24,403 nucleotides of DNA from JAICNR01 sp035699465 (GTDB taxonomy: Bacteria; Gemmatimonadota; Gemmatimonadetes; JACCXV01; JAHWKZ01): positions 1 through 24,403 of the forward strand of contig DASSPT010000023.1 in NCBI GenBank assembly GCA_035699465.1. Reading direction: 5' to 3'. Below, piece after piece: positions 7,014-15,112 of this stretch. The notes beneath the pieces are model-generated. The model made no database searches. It saw only the letters and a program-made list of their open reading frames with translations, and was not told where the DNA came from. Numbering within the stretch: position 1 is the first letter of the stretch; each line of letters starts with the position of its first letter. The position numbers and the translations under genes are program-made.

Positions 7014-7878
7014 GGGCCTGCCTCACCAGATCCACGATGTCGGCGGGTCTCCGGGCGACCACGATCCCGTGACCCTCGAACGCCTCCATCTTCTCCTTCG
7101 CGGTTCCCTCGCTGCCGGAGATGATCGCTCCGGCATGGCCCATGCGCCGGCCCGGTGGGGCGGTCTGCCCGGCGATGAACCCTACGACCGGCGTCTCCAT
7201 GTCGCTCTCGACGAACGCGGCTGCTTCCTGCTCGTCGGTGCCGCCGATCTCCCCGATCAGGACGACCGCGCGGGTTTCGGGGTCGTCCTCGAAGAGCGAC
7301 AAGCAGTCGATGAAGTCGGTGCCGATGATCGGATCGCCGCCGATCCCGATGCATGTCGACTGGCCGATGCCGGCACCCGTCAGGTGGTGGATGACCTCGT
7401 AGGTCAGCGTGCCGCTCCGCGAGACTACGCCGACGGGTCCCGGCGTGCAGATCTGACCCGGGAGGATCCCGACCTTGCTCTTGCCGGGGCTGATGAGGCC
7501 CGGGCAGTTGGGTCCTACGAGCCGCGAGCCGCACTCGGCGACGAACGGCATCGCGCGGGTCATGTCGAGAACCGGAATCCCCTCCGTTATGGCCACGATC
7601 AGCGGAACGCCGGCGTCGGCGGCCTCGTAGATCGCGTCCGCCGCAAACGCCGGAGGCACGTAGATCACCGACGCGTCCGCTCCGGTGTCGTCCATCGCTT
7701 CGGCGACCGTGTCGAAGATCGGGACGTCGCCCTCGAAGACCTGCCCGCCCTTGCCGGGAACCACTCCGCCCACCACCTGCGTGCCGTACTCGATCATCTG
7801 CCGGGCGTGAAACGACCCGTCGCGGCCGGTGATGCCCTGCACGAGGAGCTTCGTCGACCCGTCGATGAGGACGCTCAC
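7006..7878 (-). CDS. sucD: Succinyl-CoA synthetase (ADP/GDP-forming), alpha subunit
   Basis: A 290-residue subunit of the TCA-cycle enzyme that converts succinyl-CoA to succinate with substrate-level phosphorylation. The N-terminal CoA-binding part has VQGITGRDGSFH, and the phosphorylated His248 lies in GHAGAIISG. The NCPG motif (residues 124-127) is also present. The start is GTG at 7878, with GGGAG 7 bases upstream and a GTGA overlap with the sucC stop, so the two subunits are translationally coupled for equal production. Length is normal. Confidence 0.98.
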   Translation of the reverse strand: MSVLIDGSTKLLVQGITGRDGSFHARQMIEYGTQVVGGVVPGKGGQVFEGDVPIFDTVAEAMDDTGADASVIYVPPAFAADAIYEAADAGVPLIVAITEGIPVLDMTRAMPFVAECGSRLVGPNCPGLISPGKSKVGILPGQICTPGPVGVVSRSGTLTYEVIHHLTGAGIGQSTCIGIGGDPIIGTDFIDCLSLFEDDPETRAVVLIGEIGGTDEQEAAAFVESDMETPVVGFIAGQTAPPGRRMGHAGAIISGSEGTAKEKMEAFEGHGIVVARRPADIVDLVRQALG

Positions 7879-9017
7879 CTGGCGTCTCCCTTCGCCAGCT
7901 CGATCGCCTTCCGCACCACCTCGTCCATGGAGTTCGTGGCCGGGAGGTTCACCGAACGCAGGATCTCGAGCGCCTCCTTTTCGTTCGTGCCCGTCAGCCG
8001 GATCACGATCGGCACGTCGACCTCGAGCTGCTCGATCGCCTTGACGATCCCGTTGGCCACGTCGTCACACCGGGTGATGCCCCCGAAGATGTTGAACAGG
8101 ATCGCCTTGACGTTGGGATCGGAGAGGATGATCCGCATCGCGCTGACGACCTTCTCGGGGTTCGAGGAGCCGCCGATGTCGAGGAAGTTGGCGGGTTCGG
8201 CGCCGTAGTACTTGATGAGGTCCATCGTCGCCATCGCGAGCCCTGCGCCATTGACGATGCAACCGACCGTGCCGTCCAGCTTGACGTAAGACAGGCCTTT
8301 CTCGCGGGCCATCGTCTCCGCCGGCTCCTCCGACGCGGGGTCACGGAGCTCCTCGAACTCCGGATGCCGGAATAGCGCGTTGTCGTCGAGATTCATCTTG
8401 GCGTCGATCGCCAGGAGCTCCCCTTGCTTCGTGACGACCAGCGGGTTGACCTCGGCGAGCGATGCGTCGCTGGCCTGGAAGGCCTCGTATAGCTGGCGGA
8501 AGAGCTGCGCCGCGGTGCGGACCCGCGGCAGGTCGTCGTACAGGTCGAAGCCCAGTCTCATCGCCTGATGATTGAGAAGCCCGTAGCGCGGGTCGATCTC
8601 GGCCTTGTGGATCTTCTCGGGAGTGCTGCGCGCAACCTCCTCGATGTCGACGCCTCCGGCGGCGCTGACCATGAGCACCGGACACTGGCTCACCCGGTCG
8701 ACGATGATCCCGACGTAGGCCTCGTGCTCGATGTCGACCGCCGGAGCGACTAGGACCTTGCGCACCTCGAGGCCCTTGATATCCATGCCCAGGATCGCGC
8801 CCGCGACCTCCCGGGCGGCGGCCGGGTCCGAGGCGAGCTTCACGCCTCCCGCCTTGCCGCGCCCGCCGACGTGCACCTGGGCCTTGATGACTGCCGGCCC
8901 GCCCAGGTCGCGCGCGGCGGCCTCGGCCTCCTCCGGCGTCGCCGCCACCCTTTCGGGCGGCACCGGAAGGCCGTGGTCGCGGAAGATCTTCCGCGCCTGA
9001 TACTCGTGGATCTTCAT
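7875..9017 (-). CDS. sucC: Succinyl-CoA synthetase, beta subunit
   Basis: A 380-residue ATP-grasp subunit starting MKIHEYQARKIFRDHG, the standard SucC N-terminus. The nucleotide-binding glycine-rich segment GGRGKAGGVK is at residues 51-60, and the succinate/phosphate site NIFGGITRCDDVA is near the C-terminus. It pairs with SucD, which starts 4 bases before its end. The ATG at 9017 is preceded by AAAGGA. The frame stays open far upstream (to 9821), but that extension has no SucC similarity and runs antisense to another gene. It is the first gene of the long minus-strand run. Confidence 0.98.
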   Translation of the reverse strand: MKIHEYQARKIFRDHGLPVPPERVAATPEEAEAAARDLGGPAVIKAQVHVGGRGKAGGVKLASDPAAAREVAGAILGMDIKGLEVRKVLVAPAVDIEHEAYVGIIVDRVSQCPVLMVSAAGGVDIEEVARSTPEKIHKAEIDPRYGLLNHQAMRLGFDLYDDLPRVRTAAQLFRQLYEAFQASDASLAEVNPLVVTKQGELLAIDAKMNLDDNALFRHPEFEELRDPASEEPAETMAREKGLSYVKLDGTVGCIVNGAGLAMATMDLIKYYGAEPANFLDIGGSSNPEKVVSAMRIILSDPNVKAILFNIFGGITRCDDVANGIVKAIEQLEVDVPIVIRLTGTNEKEALEILRSVNLPATNSMDEVVRKAIELAKGDAR

Positions 9018-9084
9018 GTGGTCCTTTCGATGTGCAGCGATGGTGCGGCGGCGCGCCCGAAGCCGCGATAGGAAATGGCCGCAT

Positions 9085-9113
9085 AAGCTAGGCGCACGCG
9101 GAACCGCGTTCAA
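9085..9113 (-). promoter_or_regulatory. Candidate promoter for sucC and the long downstream run
   Basis: On the minus strand TTGAAC (9113-9108) is followed after exactly 17 bases by TAGCTT (9090-9085), which would start transcription near 9078 and leave a 5' leader of about 60 bases before the sucC ATG. The -35 matches 4 of 6 consensus bases, the -10 only 3 of 6. Support comes from its position in the only sizeable gap upstream of the 13-gene run. Confidence 0.35.
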
Positions 9114-9138
9114 CCGGCCCGGCGCGGGTCCCCGGCCG

Positions 9139-9168
9139 TTGCCTCGGCGCCCAGCACATCGCCATACT
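9139..9168 (+). promoter_or_regulatory. Weak candidate promoter for the YdeI-family gene
   Basis: TTGCCT (9139-9144) and CATACT (9163-9168) are separated by 18 bases, each matching the sigma70 consensus at 4 of 6 positions. It would place the start near 9175, about 65 bases before the ATG at 9240, and would be divergent from the sucC promoter candidate. The rest of the 222-base gap holds an A6 run at 9170-9175 and a short CCCC/GGGG hairpin near 9185-9202 but no gene that I can see. Confidence 0.22.
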
Positions 9169-9239
9169 GAAAAAACCCATGGCCCCTCCCCACTGATAGG
9201 GGATCGGACCGGCCAGACCACCCCCTCGAGGGAATGAGA

Positions 9240-9827
9240 ATGGGAACACGCGACCCGCGCGTTGACGCGTACATCGAGAGATCCGCCGACTTCGCCAAGC
9301 CGATCCTGAAGCGACTCAGGGAGACCGTCCACTCGGCGATCCCTCAGGCGGAGGAGACCATCAAGTGGGGCGCGCCCTACTTCGACTACGAAGGCCCGAT
9401 CTGCGGCATGGCAGCCTTCAAGCGCCACTGCGCGTTCGTGTTCTGGAAGGACAGGCTGGTCGTCGAGAACCCGAGCGACGAGGCGATGGGACAGCTCGGT
9501 CGGATCGAGCGCCTCGGCGATCTCCCCCCGAAGAAGACTCTGACCACGTGGTTGAAAAAGGCCGCCAGGCTGAACGAGGAAGGGGTGAAGGCGCCCAGGA
9601 GCGTCAGGCGTCCGAAGCCGCCGGTGGAGGTGCCCGGCGACCTGAAGAGCGCGCTGGCGAAGAACGCACGGGCGCGGGCCGCGTTCGAGTCCTTCAGCCC
9701 CAGCCACCGCCGCGAGTACGTGGAGTGGATCGCAGAGGCGAAGCGCGAGGAAACGCGCCGAAAGAGGCTGGCCACCGCGCTCGAGTGGATGGCGGAGGGG
9801 AAGTCCCGACACTGGAAGCACCAGTGA
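9240..9827 (+). CDS. YdeI/OmpD-associated family protein (DUF1801-like N-terminus)
   Basis: A 195-residue soluble protein in two parts. Residues about 1-110 resemble the DUF1801/YdhG fold (AYIERSADFAKPIL..., IKWGAPYF, CAFVFWKD). The C-terminal part has the OmdA/YdeI signature: VPGDLKSALAKN, ARAAFESFSPSHRREYVEWI, then EAKREETRRKRLATAL and a WMAEGKS end. Homologues have been linked to peptide resistance and envelope regulation in enterobacteria, but their biochemical activity is not established. ATG at 9240 is preferred over ATG at 9234 because GAGGG (9228-9232) is 7 bases upstream of the former and only one base from the latter. It stands alone on the plus strand and converges with the zinc-ribbon gene, 21 bases apart. 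Confidence 0.9.
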   Translation: MGTRDPRVDAYIERSADFAKPILKRLRETVHSAIPQAEETIKWGAPYFDYEGPICGMAAFKRHCAFVFWKDRLVVENPSDEAMGQLGRIERLGDLPPKKTLTTWLKKAARLNEEGVKAPRSVRRPKPPVEVPGDLKSALAKNARARAAFESFSPSHRREYVEWIAEAKREETRRKRLATALEWMAEGKSRHWKHQ

Positions 9828-9848
9828 CCGGCTGAGAACGCTTGGGCG

Positions 9849-10073
9849 CTAGACCGGACTGTTCGTCGTCCCTTCCAGCACGGAAGGGAGGTCTCCCTCC
9901 AGCGCGGCGGTCTGCCGATTCCAGCTGTGGATCGCCGCGCAGGAGACGCAGAAGACCCTGGACTCTATCCGGTCGAGCCGTTCGAAGGTGTCGTCGCGGA
10001 TCACGATGCCGGTGTCCAGCCACCTTCCCGTCCCCGGGCAACGTGCCAGCAGGCGTCTCGGGATCCGTCGCAT
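9849..10073 (-). CDS. Small zinc-ribbon-like hypothetical protein
   Basis: A 74-residue protein of unknown function. It carries CPGTGRWLDTGI (Cys12), a charged middle (IRDDTFERLDRIES) and CVSCAAIHSW (Cys42, Cys45, His49, Trp51). Small proteins with a CP.TG...TGI half and a C..C...H.W half recur in bacteria, and this resembles them; the cysteine/histidine set could bind zinc. It is shorter than most genes here and its ATG at 10073 lacks a clear Shine-Dalgarno sequence. The motif pattern, not length, is the argument that it is real. It converges with the YdeI-family gene and diverges from the response regulator across 172 bases. Confidence 0.6.
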   Translation of the reverse strand: MRRIPRRLLARCPGTGRWLDTGIVIRDDTFERLDRIESRVFCVSCAAIHSWNRQTAALEGDLPSVLEGTTNSPV

Positions 10074-10170
10074 GGCGTGAGACTAGCCATGGACGAGCTG
10101 TCGACCCATTGCACATTCGTACCACTCGGGGCCCCCACCAGCACTAGACCGAACCTCATAGAAGTCCCTC

Positions 10171-10199
10171 TTGACAGCACCCCATGTATCCTATACGAT
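10171..10199 (+). promoter_or_regulatory. Sigma70-like promoter of the response regulator
   Basis: TTGACA (10171-10176) is a perfect -35 consensus. After 17 bases TACGAT (10194-10199) matches the -10 consensus at 4 of 6 positions. The expected start is near 10206, giving a leader of about 40 bases to the ATG at 10246. Two small inverted repeats lie at the promoter, GTAT-CCT-ATAC (10186-10196, overlapping the -10) and CTAT-CTC-ATAG (10212-10222, just after the start); either could be an operator. The patch is AT-rich compared with its surroundings. Upstream, 10074-10170 contains no gene that I can recognise. Confidence 0.6.
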
Positions 10200-10245
10200 T
10201 GAGTGTAGTATCTATCTCATAGACCTTGGGTTTCCGGAGGGCAAG

Positions 10246-10881
10246 ATGTCCATTCGCATGACCCTCGCCGACGACCATCCCGTCGTCCTCGAAGGGCTGG
10301 CCTCCCTCCTCGCGCGCAACGAGGAGGTCGAGATCGTCGCCCGCGATCTGGACGGCCACGCCGCGCTGGAGGCGATCCGCGAGAAGACGCCCGACGTGGC
10401 GGTCATCGACGCGGTCATGCCGGGAGTGTCGGCGGTAGCGATCCTGAAGACCGTTCGCGACCTCGGCCTGCCGACACGCGTGGTTCTCCTGGCGGACGAG
10501 CTGGGTTCGGAAGATCTGACCGAGTCGATTCGCCTCGGCGTCGATGGAATCCTCATGAAGGACGAGGCGTCCAGCGTGCTCCTCGATTGCGTGAAGACCG
10601 TGGCGATGGGCGGCCGCTGGATCTCGGTGGAGCTGGTCGAGCGAGCGCTGAACATCGCGGCGAACGGGAACTCGGGCGCCCACGCGTTGACGCCGCGGGA
10701 GACCGAGATCGCCGAGGGCGTGGCCTCGGGCTTTCAGAACAAGCAGATCGCGGAGAGGCTGGGAATCGCCGACGGAACCGTGCGGATCCACGTCCACAAC
10801 ATCTTCAAGAAGCTCGGCATTCAGAACCGGGTCGAGCTCGCGAATCGGATCCGCGAGCGAAATTCGGCTCCCAGCGTCTGA
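10246..10881 (+). CDS. NarL/FixJ-type response regulator (LuxR-type HTH)
   Basis: A 211-residue transcription regulator. The receiver domain (about 1-120) has the acidic pair Asp9-Asp10, phospho-acceptor Asp55 in VAVIDAVMPG and Lys105 in GILMKDEAS. The conserved Ser/Thr switch position after the fourth strand appears to be Ala83 (VVLLADE), which could alter phospho-signalling. The LuxR-type helix-turn-helix follows at about 147-205: LTPRETEIAEGVASGFQNK, then IAERLGIADGTVRIHVHNI. ATG at 10246 is chosen because GGAGG (10236-10240) is 5 bases upstream; the open frame before it has no receiver similarity and would start at the promoter. No histidine kinase is adjacent, so it is an orphan within this window. 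Its targets are unknown. Confidence 0.93.
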   Translation: MSIRMTLADDHPVVLEGLASLLARNEEVEIVARDLDGHAALEAIREKTPDVAVIDAVMPGVSAVAILKTVRDLGLPTRVVLLADELGSEDLTESIRLGVDGILMKDEASSVLLDCVKTVAMGGRWISVELVERALNIAANGNSGAHALTPRETEIAEGVASGFQNKQIAERLGIADGTVRIHVHNIFKKLGIQNRVELANRIRERNSAPSV

Positions 10882-10887
10882 CGCGGA

Positions 10888-12333
10888 TCAGCCCGGCCGC
10901 TTCCGCGCAGTAGACACCTTCTCGTCTCCGCCGGCCGGCCCCGAGCCCCTACGCATCCCGTACGCCCGCGCGATGAGCGCCACCCCCAGCCAGCCGACGG
11001 CGATCGCGAACGGGATCGCGAGCAGGCGGGGCCACAGGGCCGCGACGACTGCGGCGACCAGCGCCAATCCCCCGGCGGCTGCCACGATCCCCGCTTCCTG
11101 TGCGGCCAGTGTGCGGTGGCTCGTCACCGCGGCCGTAAGCGTGTTGCCGATGCGGATTCCCACGAGCGCCATCCGGCCCGCGCTCCCGCGTCTGGGGTTC
11201 CGCCGCACCGCGCGGCGGCGCGCGCTGCCCAGAATCACCTCGGTGGAGTTGGCGAGGTCGATCTCGTACTGCGCCGCCATAGTCTCGGCGAAGGCCGCGT
11301 CCTCGATCACCGCGTCCAGCTCGTAGTTCGCGAGCCAGCTGGCGATGTTCAGGTTGCTCGATCCGACGCGCGCCCAGCGCCCGTCGGCGACGGCCGTCTT
11401 GGAATGGAGCATGGGACCGTTCCATTCGAAGATCCGGACGCCCGCCTCGAGCAGCACCCGGTAGCCCGCCCGTGACATGATGCGAACGACGGGCAGGTCC
11501 GTGGCGCCCGGCAGAAGGAGTCTCACGTCCACCCCGTCGAGCGCCGCGGAGCGGAGCGCCTGCACGTGCGAGGGCACACCGGAGTAGTAGGCGTCGGCCA
11601 GCCACAGGGTCTCGCGCGCGGCGCTGGCGATCAGCTGGTCGAGGAGGAGGAGCACGGCGCGGTACGGCTCGCTCGCCACCACGCGCATGGCGACTTCGCC
11701 TGCCACCGGGACCGGCTCGGAGCGGCGTTCCCCCGCCGGTATGGGCGGTCCGATCAGCGCCCAGATGTCCGCGAACGCCCGCTCGATGGGCGTGACCGCG
11801 GGACCTTCGACCTGGATGCCCGTGTCCCGCCACGGCGGGATCCCTCGTGCGGGGTCTCCCACCCACTCGTCGCCCACGCAGAGACCCGTGATCGAGGCCG
11901 TGACCCCATCTACGATCAGGCTCTTCCGGTGGTTGCGATGCACCCAACCCAGCGGGCTCGTGAAGCGGAACGGATTGAAGCAGCGCACCTCGACGCCCGC
12001 CTCGCGCAGCTCGCCCAAGTACCGTCGCGATGTCTTTCCGAGGCCCCCGACCCAGTCGTAGGTGAGCCGGACCTTCACGCCGTCACGGACCCGGGCGGTC
12101 AACGCGTCCGCCAGCAGCTTTCCCGACTCGTCGTCGCGGATGATGTAGCTCTCGAAGTACACGTACCGCTCCGCGGCCGCGATGGCGTCCCGCCACGCGG
12201 GGTAGTGCTCGGCCGCGTCCCTCAGGAGCCGCACGCGATTGCCCTCGATCCGCTCGGCGCCCGTAGTGCGCGTGAACGCCTGATCGATGAGCGACCGATC
12301 CTCCGCGGAGATGGGGGCCGGCGACTCCATCAT
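10888..12333 (-). CDS. Cardiolipin synthase-like phospholipase D family protein (ClsB-like)
   Basis: A 481-residue PLD-superfamily enzyme with two HKD motifs: His135-x-Lys137...Asp142 (NHRKSLIVDG) and His310-x-Lys312...Asp317 (LHSKTAVADG), the second followed by GSSNLN. Such enzymes join phosphatidylglycerol with another phospholipid to make cardiolipin. It lacks the two N-terminal membrane helices of ClsA and so resembles ClsB; instead two hydrophobic stretches near residues 416-457 may anchor the C-terminus to the membrane. The start at ATG 12333 is picked because GGAG is 7 bases upstream and UPF0182 ends 4 bases earlier; an open extension to 12495 would run inside UPF0182. It ends the pmm-UPF0182-cls run and converges with the response regulator at a 6-base gap. 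Confidence 0.9.
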   Translation of the reverse strand: MMESPAPISAEDRSLIDQAFTRTTGAERIEGNRVRLLRDAAEHYPAWRDAIAAAERYVYFESYIIRDDESGKLLADALTARVRDGVKVRLTYDWVGGLGKTSRRYLGELREAGVEVRCFNPFRFTSPLGWVHRNHRKSLIVDGVTASITGLCVGDEWVGDPARGIPPWRDTGIQVEGPAVTPIERAFADIWALIGPPIPAGERRSEPVPVAGEVAMRVVASEPYRAVLLLLDQLIASAARETLWLADAYYSGVPSHVQALRSAALDGVDVRLLLPGATDLPVVRIMSRAGYRVLLEAGVRIFEWNGPMLHSKTAVADGRWARVGSSNLNIASWLANYELDAVIEDAAFAETMAAQYEIDLANSTEVILGSARRRAVRRNPRRGSAGRMALVGIRIGNTLTAAVTSHRTLAAQEAGIVAAAGGLALVAAVVAALWPRLLAIPFAIAVGWLGVALIARAYGMRRGSGPAGGDEKVSTARKRPG

Positions 12334-12337
12334 GGAG

Positions 12338-15112
12338 CTACTCCGCGGCAAGCTCTTCCAGGATCCGGCCGAGCTCGTCGAGGGCCTCACCATAGGCGGC
12401 CCAGTCGCCGGCCCGCTGCGCGGCGACCGCCCGGTCGTACGCGCCCCTGGCCTCGTCGGCGAGCGCGCCGGCGCTCGGCCGCGCCGGCTCCTCACCGGCG
12501 GCTGGCTCCGCCGGGAGCAGGGCTCCCGGCTCGGCCAGCCCGATCTCCTGCGCGACCTCCAGCGCGGCCATAGCGCCGGCCGAGCGGCGGACCAGCTGGA
12601 GCAGCGCGGCCTCGAGCGTCGGCTCCATCGCGATGTGCGTCCCGTATGTGGCGATCACCCGCGTCAGCTCGGGGAGCTGGCTTTGCTGCGCCTGCAGGAA
12701 GAGCGGCTCCACGTACAGCACGGTGTTCCCCATGGGAATGACCAGCAGATTCCCCCGGATGACGCTCGACCCCTTCTGGCTCCAGAGCGTGATCTGCTCG
12801 CTGATCACGGGGTCCTGGTCGATCCGGGCCTCGATCTGCATGGGCCCGTAGATGAGCCGGTCCTTCGGAAACTCGTAGATCACGCGCTGCCCGTAGTTGC
12901 CGGGATCGGACTTCGCCGCGAGGAGCGAGATCATATTGTCGCGGCGGTTCGGGGTGAATGGCAGGACCAGCTGGAAGGTGACTTCCTCGTCGTCGGGTAG
13001 CTGCACGAGGACGTAGTACGGTGCCATCGTCTGGGGCTGACCCTGGTAGATCTCGTTGGGGATGTTCCACAGGTCCTCGCGGTTGTAGAACACCTTGGCG
13101 TCCACCATGTGATACGACCTCAGGACCTCGGCCTGGATGGTGAACAGATCCTCGGGGTAGCGCATGTGCGCGCGCAGCCCCTCGGGCATCGATTCCGCGG
13201 GCACGAACAGCGTGGGGAACACGGCACGGTATGCGGCCAGGATGGGATCCTCGGGATCCCAAACGTAGAAGGTCACGCTGCCGTGGTATGCGTCGACCAC
13301 GACCTTGACGCTGTTGCGGACGTAATTTAGCCGGACCCTGTCTCCGAAAGCCGATACGGTCTCCGAATACGGATAGCGGTCCGACACGGTGTAGGCGTCC
13401 TGCACCCACAGCATGCGGCCGTCCAGGAGCACCAGATACGCGTCGCGATCGTACTCCAGAAACGGCGCCAGGCGGCGGATCCGCTCGTGGATCTGCCGGT
13501 TGAGCAACAGCCGGGAATCGGCGTCGATCGCATCGGTCAGGAGGAACTTGAGCGACCCCAGGTACCATCCGAACAGCGCCTTTCTCCACCACGACTCGAT
13601 CCTCAGCCCCCCGTTGCCCGAGTACGAGGTGTAGATGTTCTGGTCCCCCTGCGGATAGTCGAACTCCTGCTCCTGCGTCGCCACGAGCGCGTAGTTGAAG
13701 GTCCTTTCGCCGAAGTAGATTTCGGGCCGCGTCACCCGTAGCGCCGCTGCCAGAGTGTCCTGCGCAGTGGGCGGAATGTCGGACAGGAAGAACTTCGGCA
13801 GCCCCTCGTTCGTCACCTCGTTCACGGGGCTCATCACCAGGCCGTATCCGTGGGTGAAGATCAGGTGCTGATTCTGCCAGGTCTGGGACTGAGGGGGCAG
13901 CTCCTCGACGGCCATCTCGCGCGCCGACAACATGACCTGGCGCGGCCCCTGGCCCAGGTCGTAACGGTCCACGTCCGCGTCTTCGAACTCGTAGTAGAGG
14001 CGGATCTCCTGGAGCTGGCTGTAGGAATCGAGCAGGAGACGCCAGTCCCATAGGCGGATGTTGGACAGCGTCCTGTCGGCCTCGCCGAGCACTTCCGGGG
14101 ACGGACTCCCCGCCACGTCGAAGGGCCGTTCTTCGATCGCCGTGAGGTCGAACGCGCGCCGCGTGTAGGCGATGTTCCGCGCGATGTAGGGCGCCTCCTT
14201 GTTGATCTCGTTGGGCTCGACCTCGAACTGCTGGACCGCGCCGGGATACAGCCCCTTGAACACGATGGCGCCGATGATCAGCGCCCCGAATGCGGTCAGC
14301 GCGAGGCCGTATCGCCCCCGGACGACGTCATAGACCGTGACTCCGAACCCGGCCAGCGACAGCGCCACCAGCACGCGATAGCCGAGCACCTGCGCATGCG
14401 CGTCCGTGTACGAGGCGCCGTACACGATGCCGCGCGAGGAGAACAGGAGCTCGTACAGATCGAGCCGGTAGCCCCAGGCAAGGACGAGGAACAGCAGCGC
14501 CAGATTGGCCACCACGTGTCGCAGCGGGCCTGCCCGGAAGCGGATCCTGTTCTCCGAGATCTCGAGCCCGCCGCTGGTGACGTAGAGCACCCCCAGGATG
14601 ACGAGCGCCGCGATCAGGAGCAGGAACGCCAGGTTCTGCGCCAGCCTCAGGAGCGGCAGGGTGAAGACGTAGAAGCCCACGTTCTTGGAAAACAGCGGCT
14701 CCACCAGGTCGAACGGCTGGCGCTTTGTCCAGACGAGGACGTCCAGCCAGTGCCCGCTGACCGCCGTGCTGAACAGGAATGCCAGGAACGCCGCGGCCGC
14801 GAGCGCGGTCAGGGTGAGCCACTTTCCCGGGATCTCCTCGTGGATCTCGATGTTCGAGATCCGGCGCCGGATCGATCCGAACGACGAAGCTGCGAGGCGG
14901 AGATTGACGAAGAAGAACAGAAAGATGACGGCGCCGGCGAAGAATCTCACGACCAGCCGCGCCCTGAACGCCGTCCAGTACACGTCCTCGTATCCGAGTT
15001 CGTCGAACCACAGCACGTCGACGATCGTGTCGACCACCGACCCGACCACGATCAGCGCGAGGAGGATCGCTCCTCCCGCAATGACCGCGAGTCTGCGGTT
15101 CAGCCGCCCCAA
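12338..15112 (-). CDS. UPF0182 family integral membrane protein
   Basis: A 924-residue protein with about seven transmembrane segments in its first 290 residues (near 8-30, 54-74, 98-117, 158-178, 199-214, 245-262 and 268-287). A large domain follows, containing the family's conserved region QQFEVEPNEINKEAPYIARN at about 294-313. Length and layout fit UPF0182, whose function is unknown. The large domain (about 290-840) is probably on the outer side of the membrane. An Ala/Glu-rich tail from about 850 (LLPAEPAAGEEPARP...) ends in a predicted helix. The start is a TTG at 15112 with only a weak AGAG upstream, and the gene overlaps the end of the phosphohexomutase by 13 bases. Coupling to a sugar-phosphate mutase and a cardiolipin synthase hints at an envelope role, which is inference. 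Confidence 0.92.
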   Translation of the reverse strand: MGRLNRRLAVIAGGAILLALIVVGSVVDTIVDVLWFDELGYEDVYWTAFRARLVVRFFAGAVIFLFFFVNLRLAASSFGSIRRRISNIEIHEEIPGKWLTLTALAAAAFLAFLFSTAVSGHWLDVLVWTKRQPFDLVEPLFSKNVGFYVFTLPLLRLAQNLAFLLLIAALVILGVLYVTSGGLEISENRIRFRAGPLRHVVANLALLFLVLAWGYRLDLYELLFSSRGIVYGASYTDAHAQVLGYRVLVALSLAGFGVTVYDVVRGRYGLALTAFGALIIGAIVFKGLYPGAVQQFEVEPNEINKEAPYIARNIAYTRRAFDLTAIEERPFDVAGSPSPEVLGEADRTLSNIRLWDWRLLLDSYSQLQEIRLYYEFEDADVDRYDLGQGPRQVMLSAREMAVEELPPQSQTWQNQHLIFTHGYGLVMSPVNEVTNEGLPKFFLSDIPPTAQDTLAAALRVTRPEIYFGERTFNYALVATQEQEFDYPQGDQNIYTSYSGNGGLRIESWWRKALFGWYLGSLKFLLTDAIDADSRLLLNRQIHERIRRLAPFLEYDRDAYLVLLDGRMLWVQDAYTVSDRYPYSETVSAFGDRVRLNYVRNSVKVVVDAYHGSVTFYVWDPEDPILAAYRAVFPTLFVPAESMPEGLRAHMRYPEDLFTIQAEVLRSYHMVDAKVFYNREDLWNIPNEIYQGQPQTMAPYYVLVQLPDDEEVTFQLVLPFTPNRRDNMISLLAAKSDPGNYGQRVIYEFPKDRLIYGPMQIEARIDQDPVISEQITLWSQKGSSVIRGNLLVIPMGNTVLYVEPLFLQAQQSQLPELTRVIATYGTHIAMEPTLEAALLQLVRRSAGAMAALEVAQEIGLAEPGALLPAEPAAGEEPARPSAGALADEARGAYDRAVAAQRAGDWAAYGEALDELGRILEELAAE

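Noticed and set aside
9169..9205. Hairpin plus T-run on the minus strand upstream of sucC, resembling an intrinsic terminator
   Set aside because: The stem is only 4-5 bp, the six T bases come about 12 bases after it, and no convincing gene ends just upstream on that strand.
7875..9821. 648-residue open frame with SucC at its C-terminal end
   Set aside because: The part upstream of 9017 has no SucC similarity, is antisense to the YdeI-family gene, and the ATG at 9017 has a good ribosome site and the canonical MKIHEYQ start.
10074..10170. Possible tRNA or small RNA in the gap between the zinc-ribbon gene and the response regulator
   Set aside because: No T-loop GTTC-A motif, acceptor stem or anticodon arm could be assembled, and no terminator follows.
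12492..14051. 519-residue minus-strand frame inside UPF0182
   Set aside because: It is an alternate-frame shadow, rich in Arg, Pro and Gly with no domain; UPF0182 in the other frame has membrane segments and family motifs.
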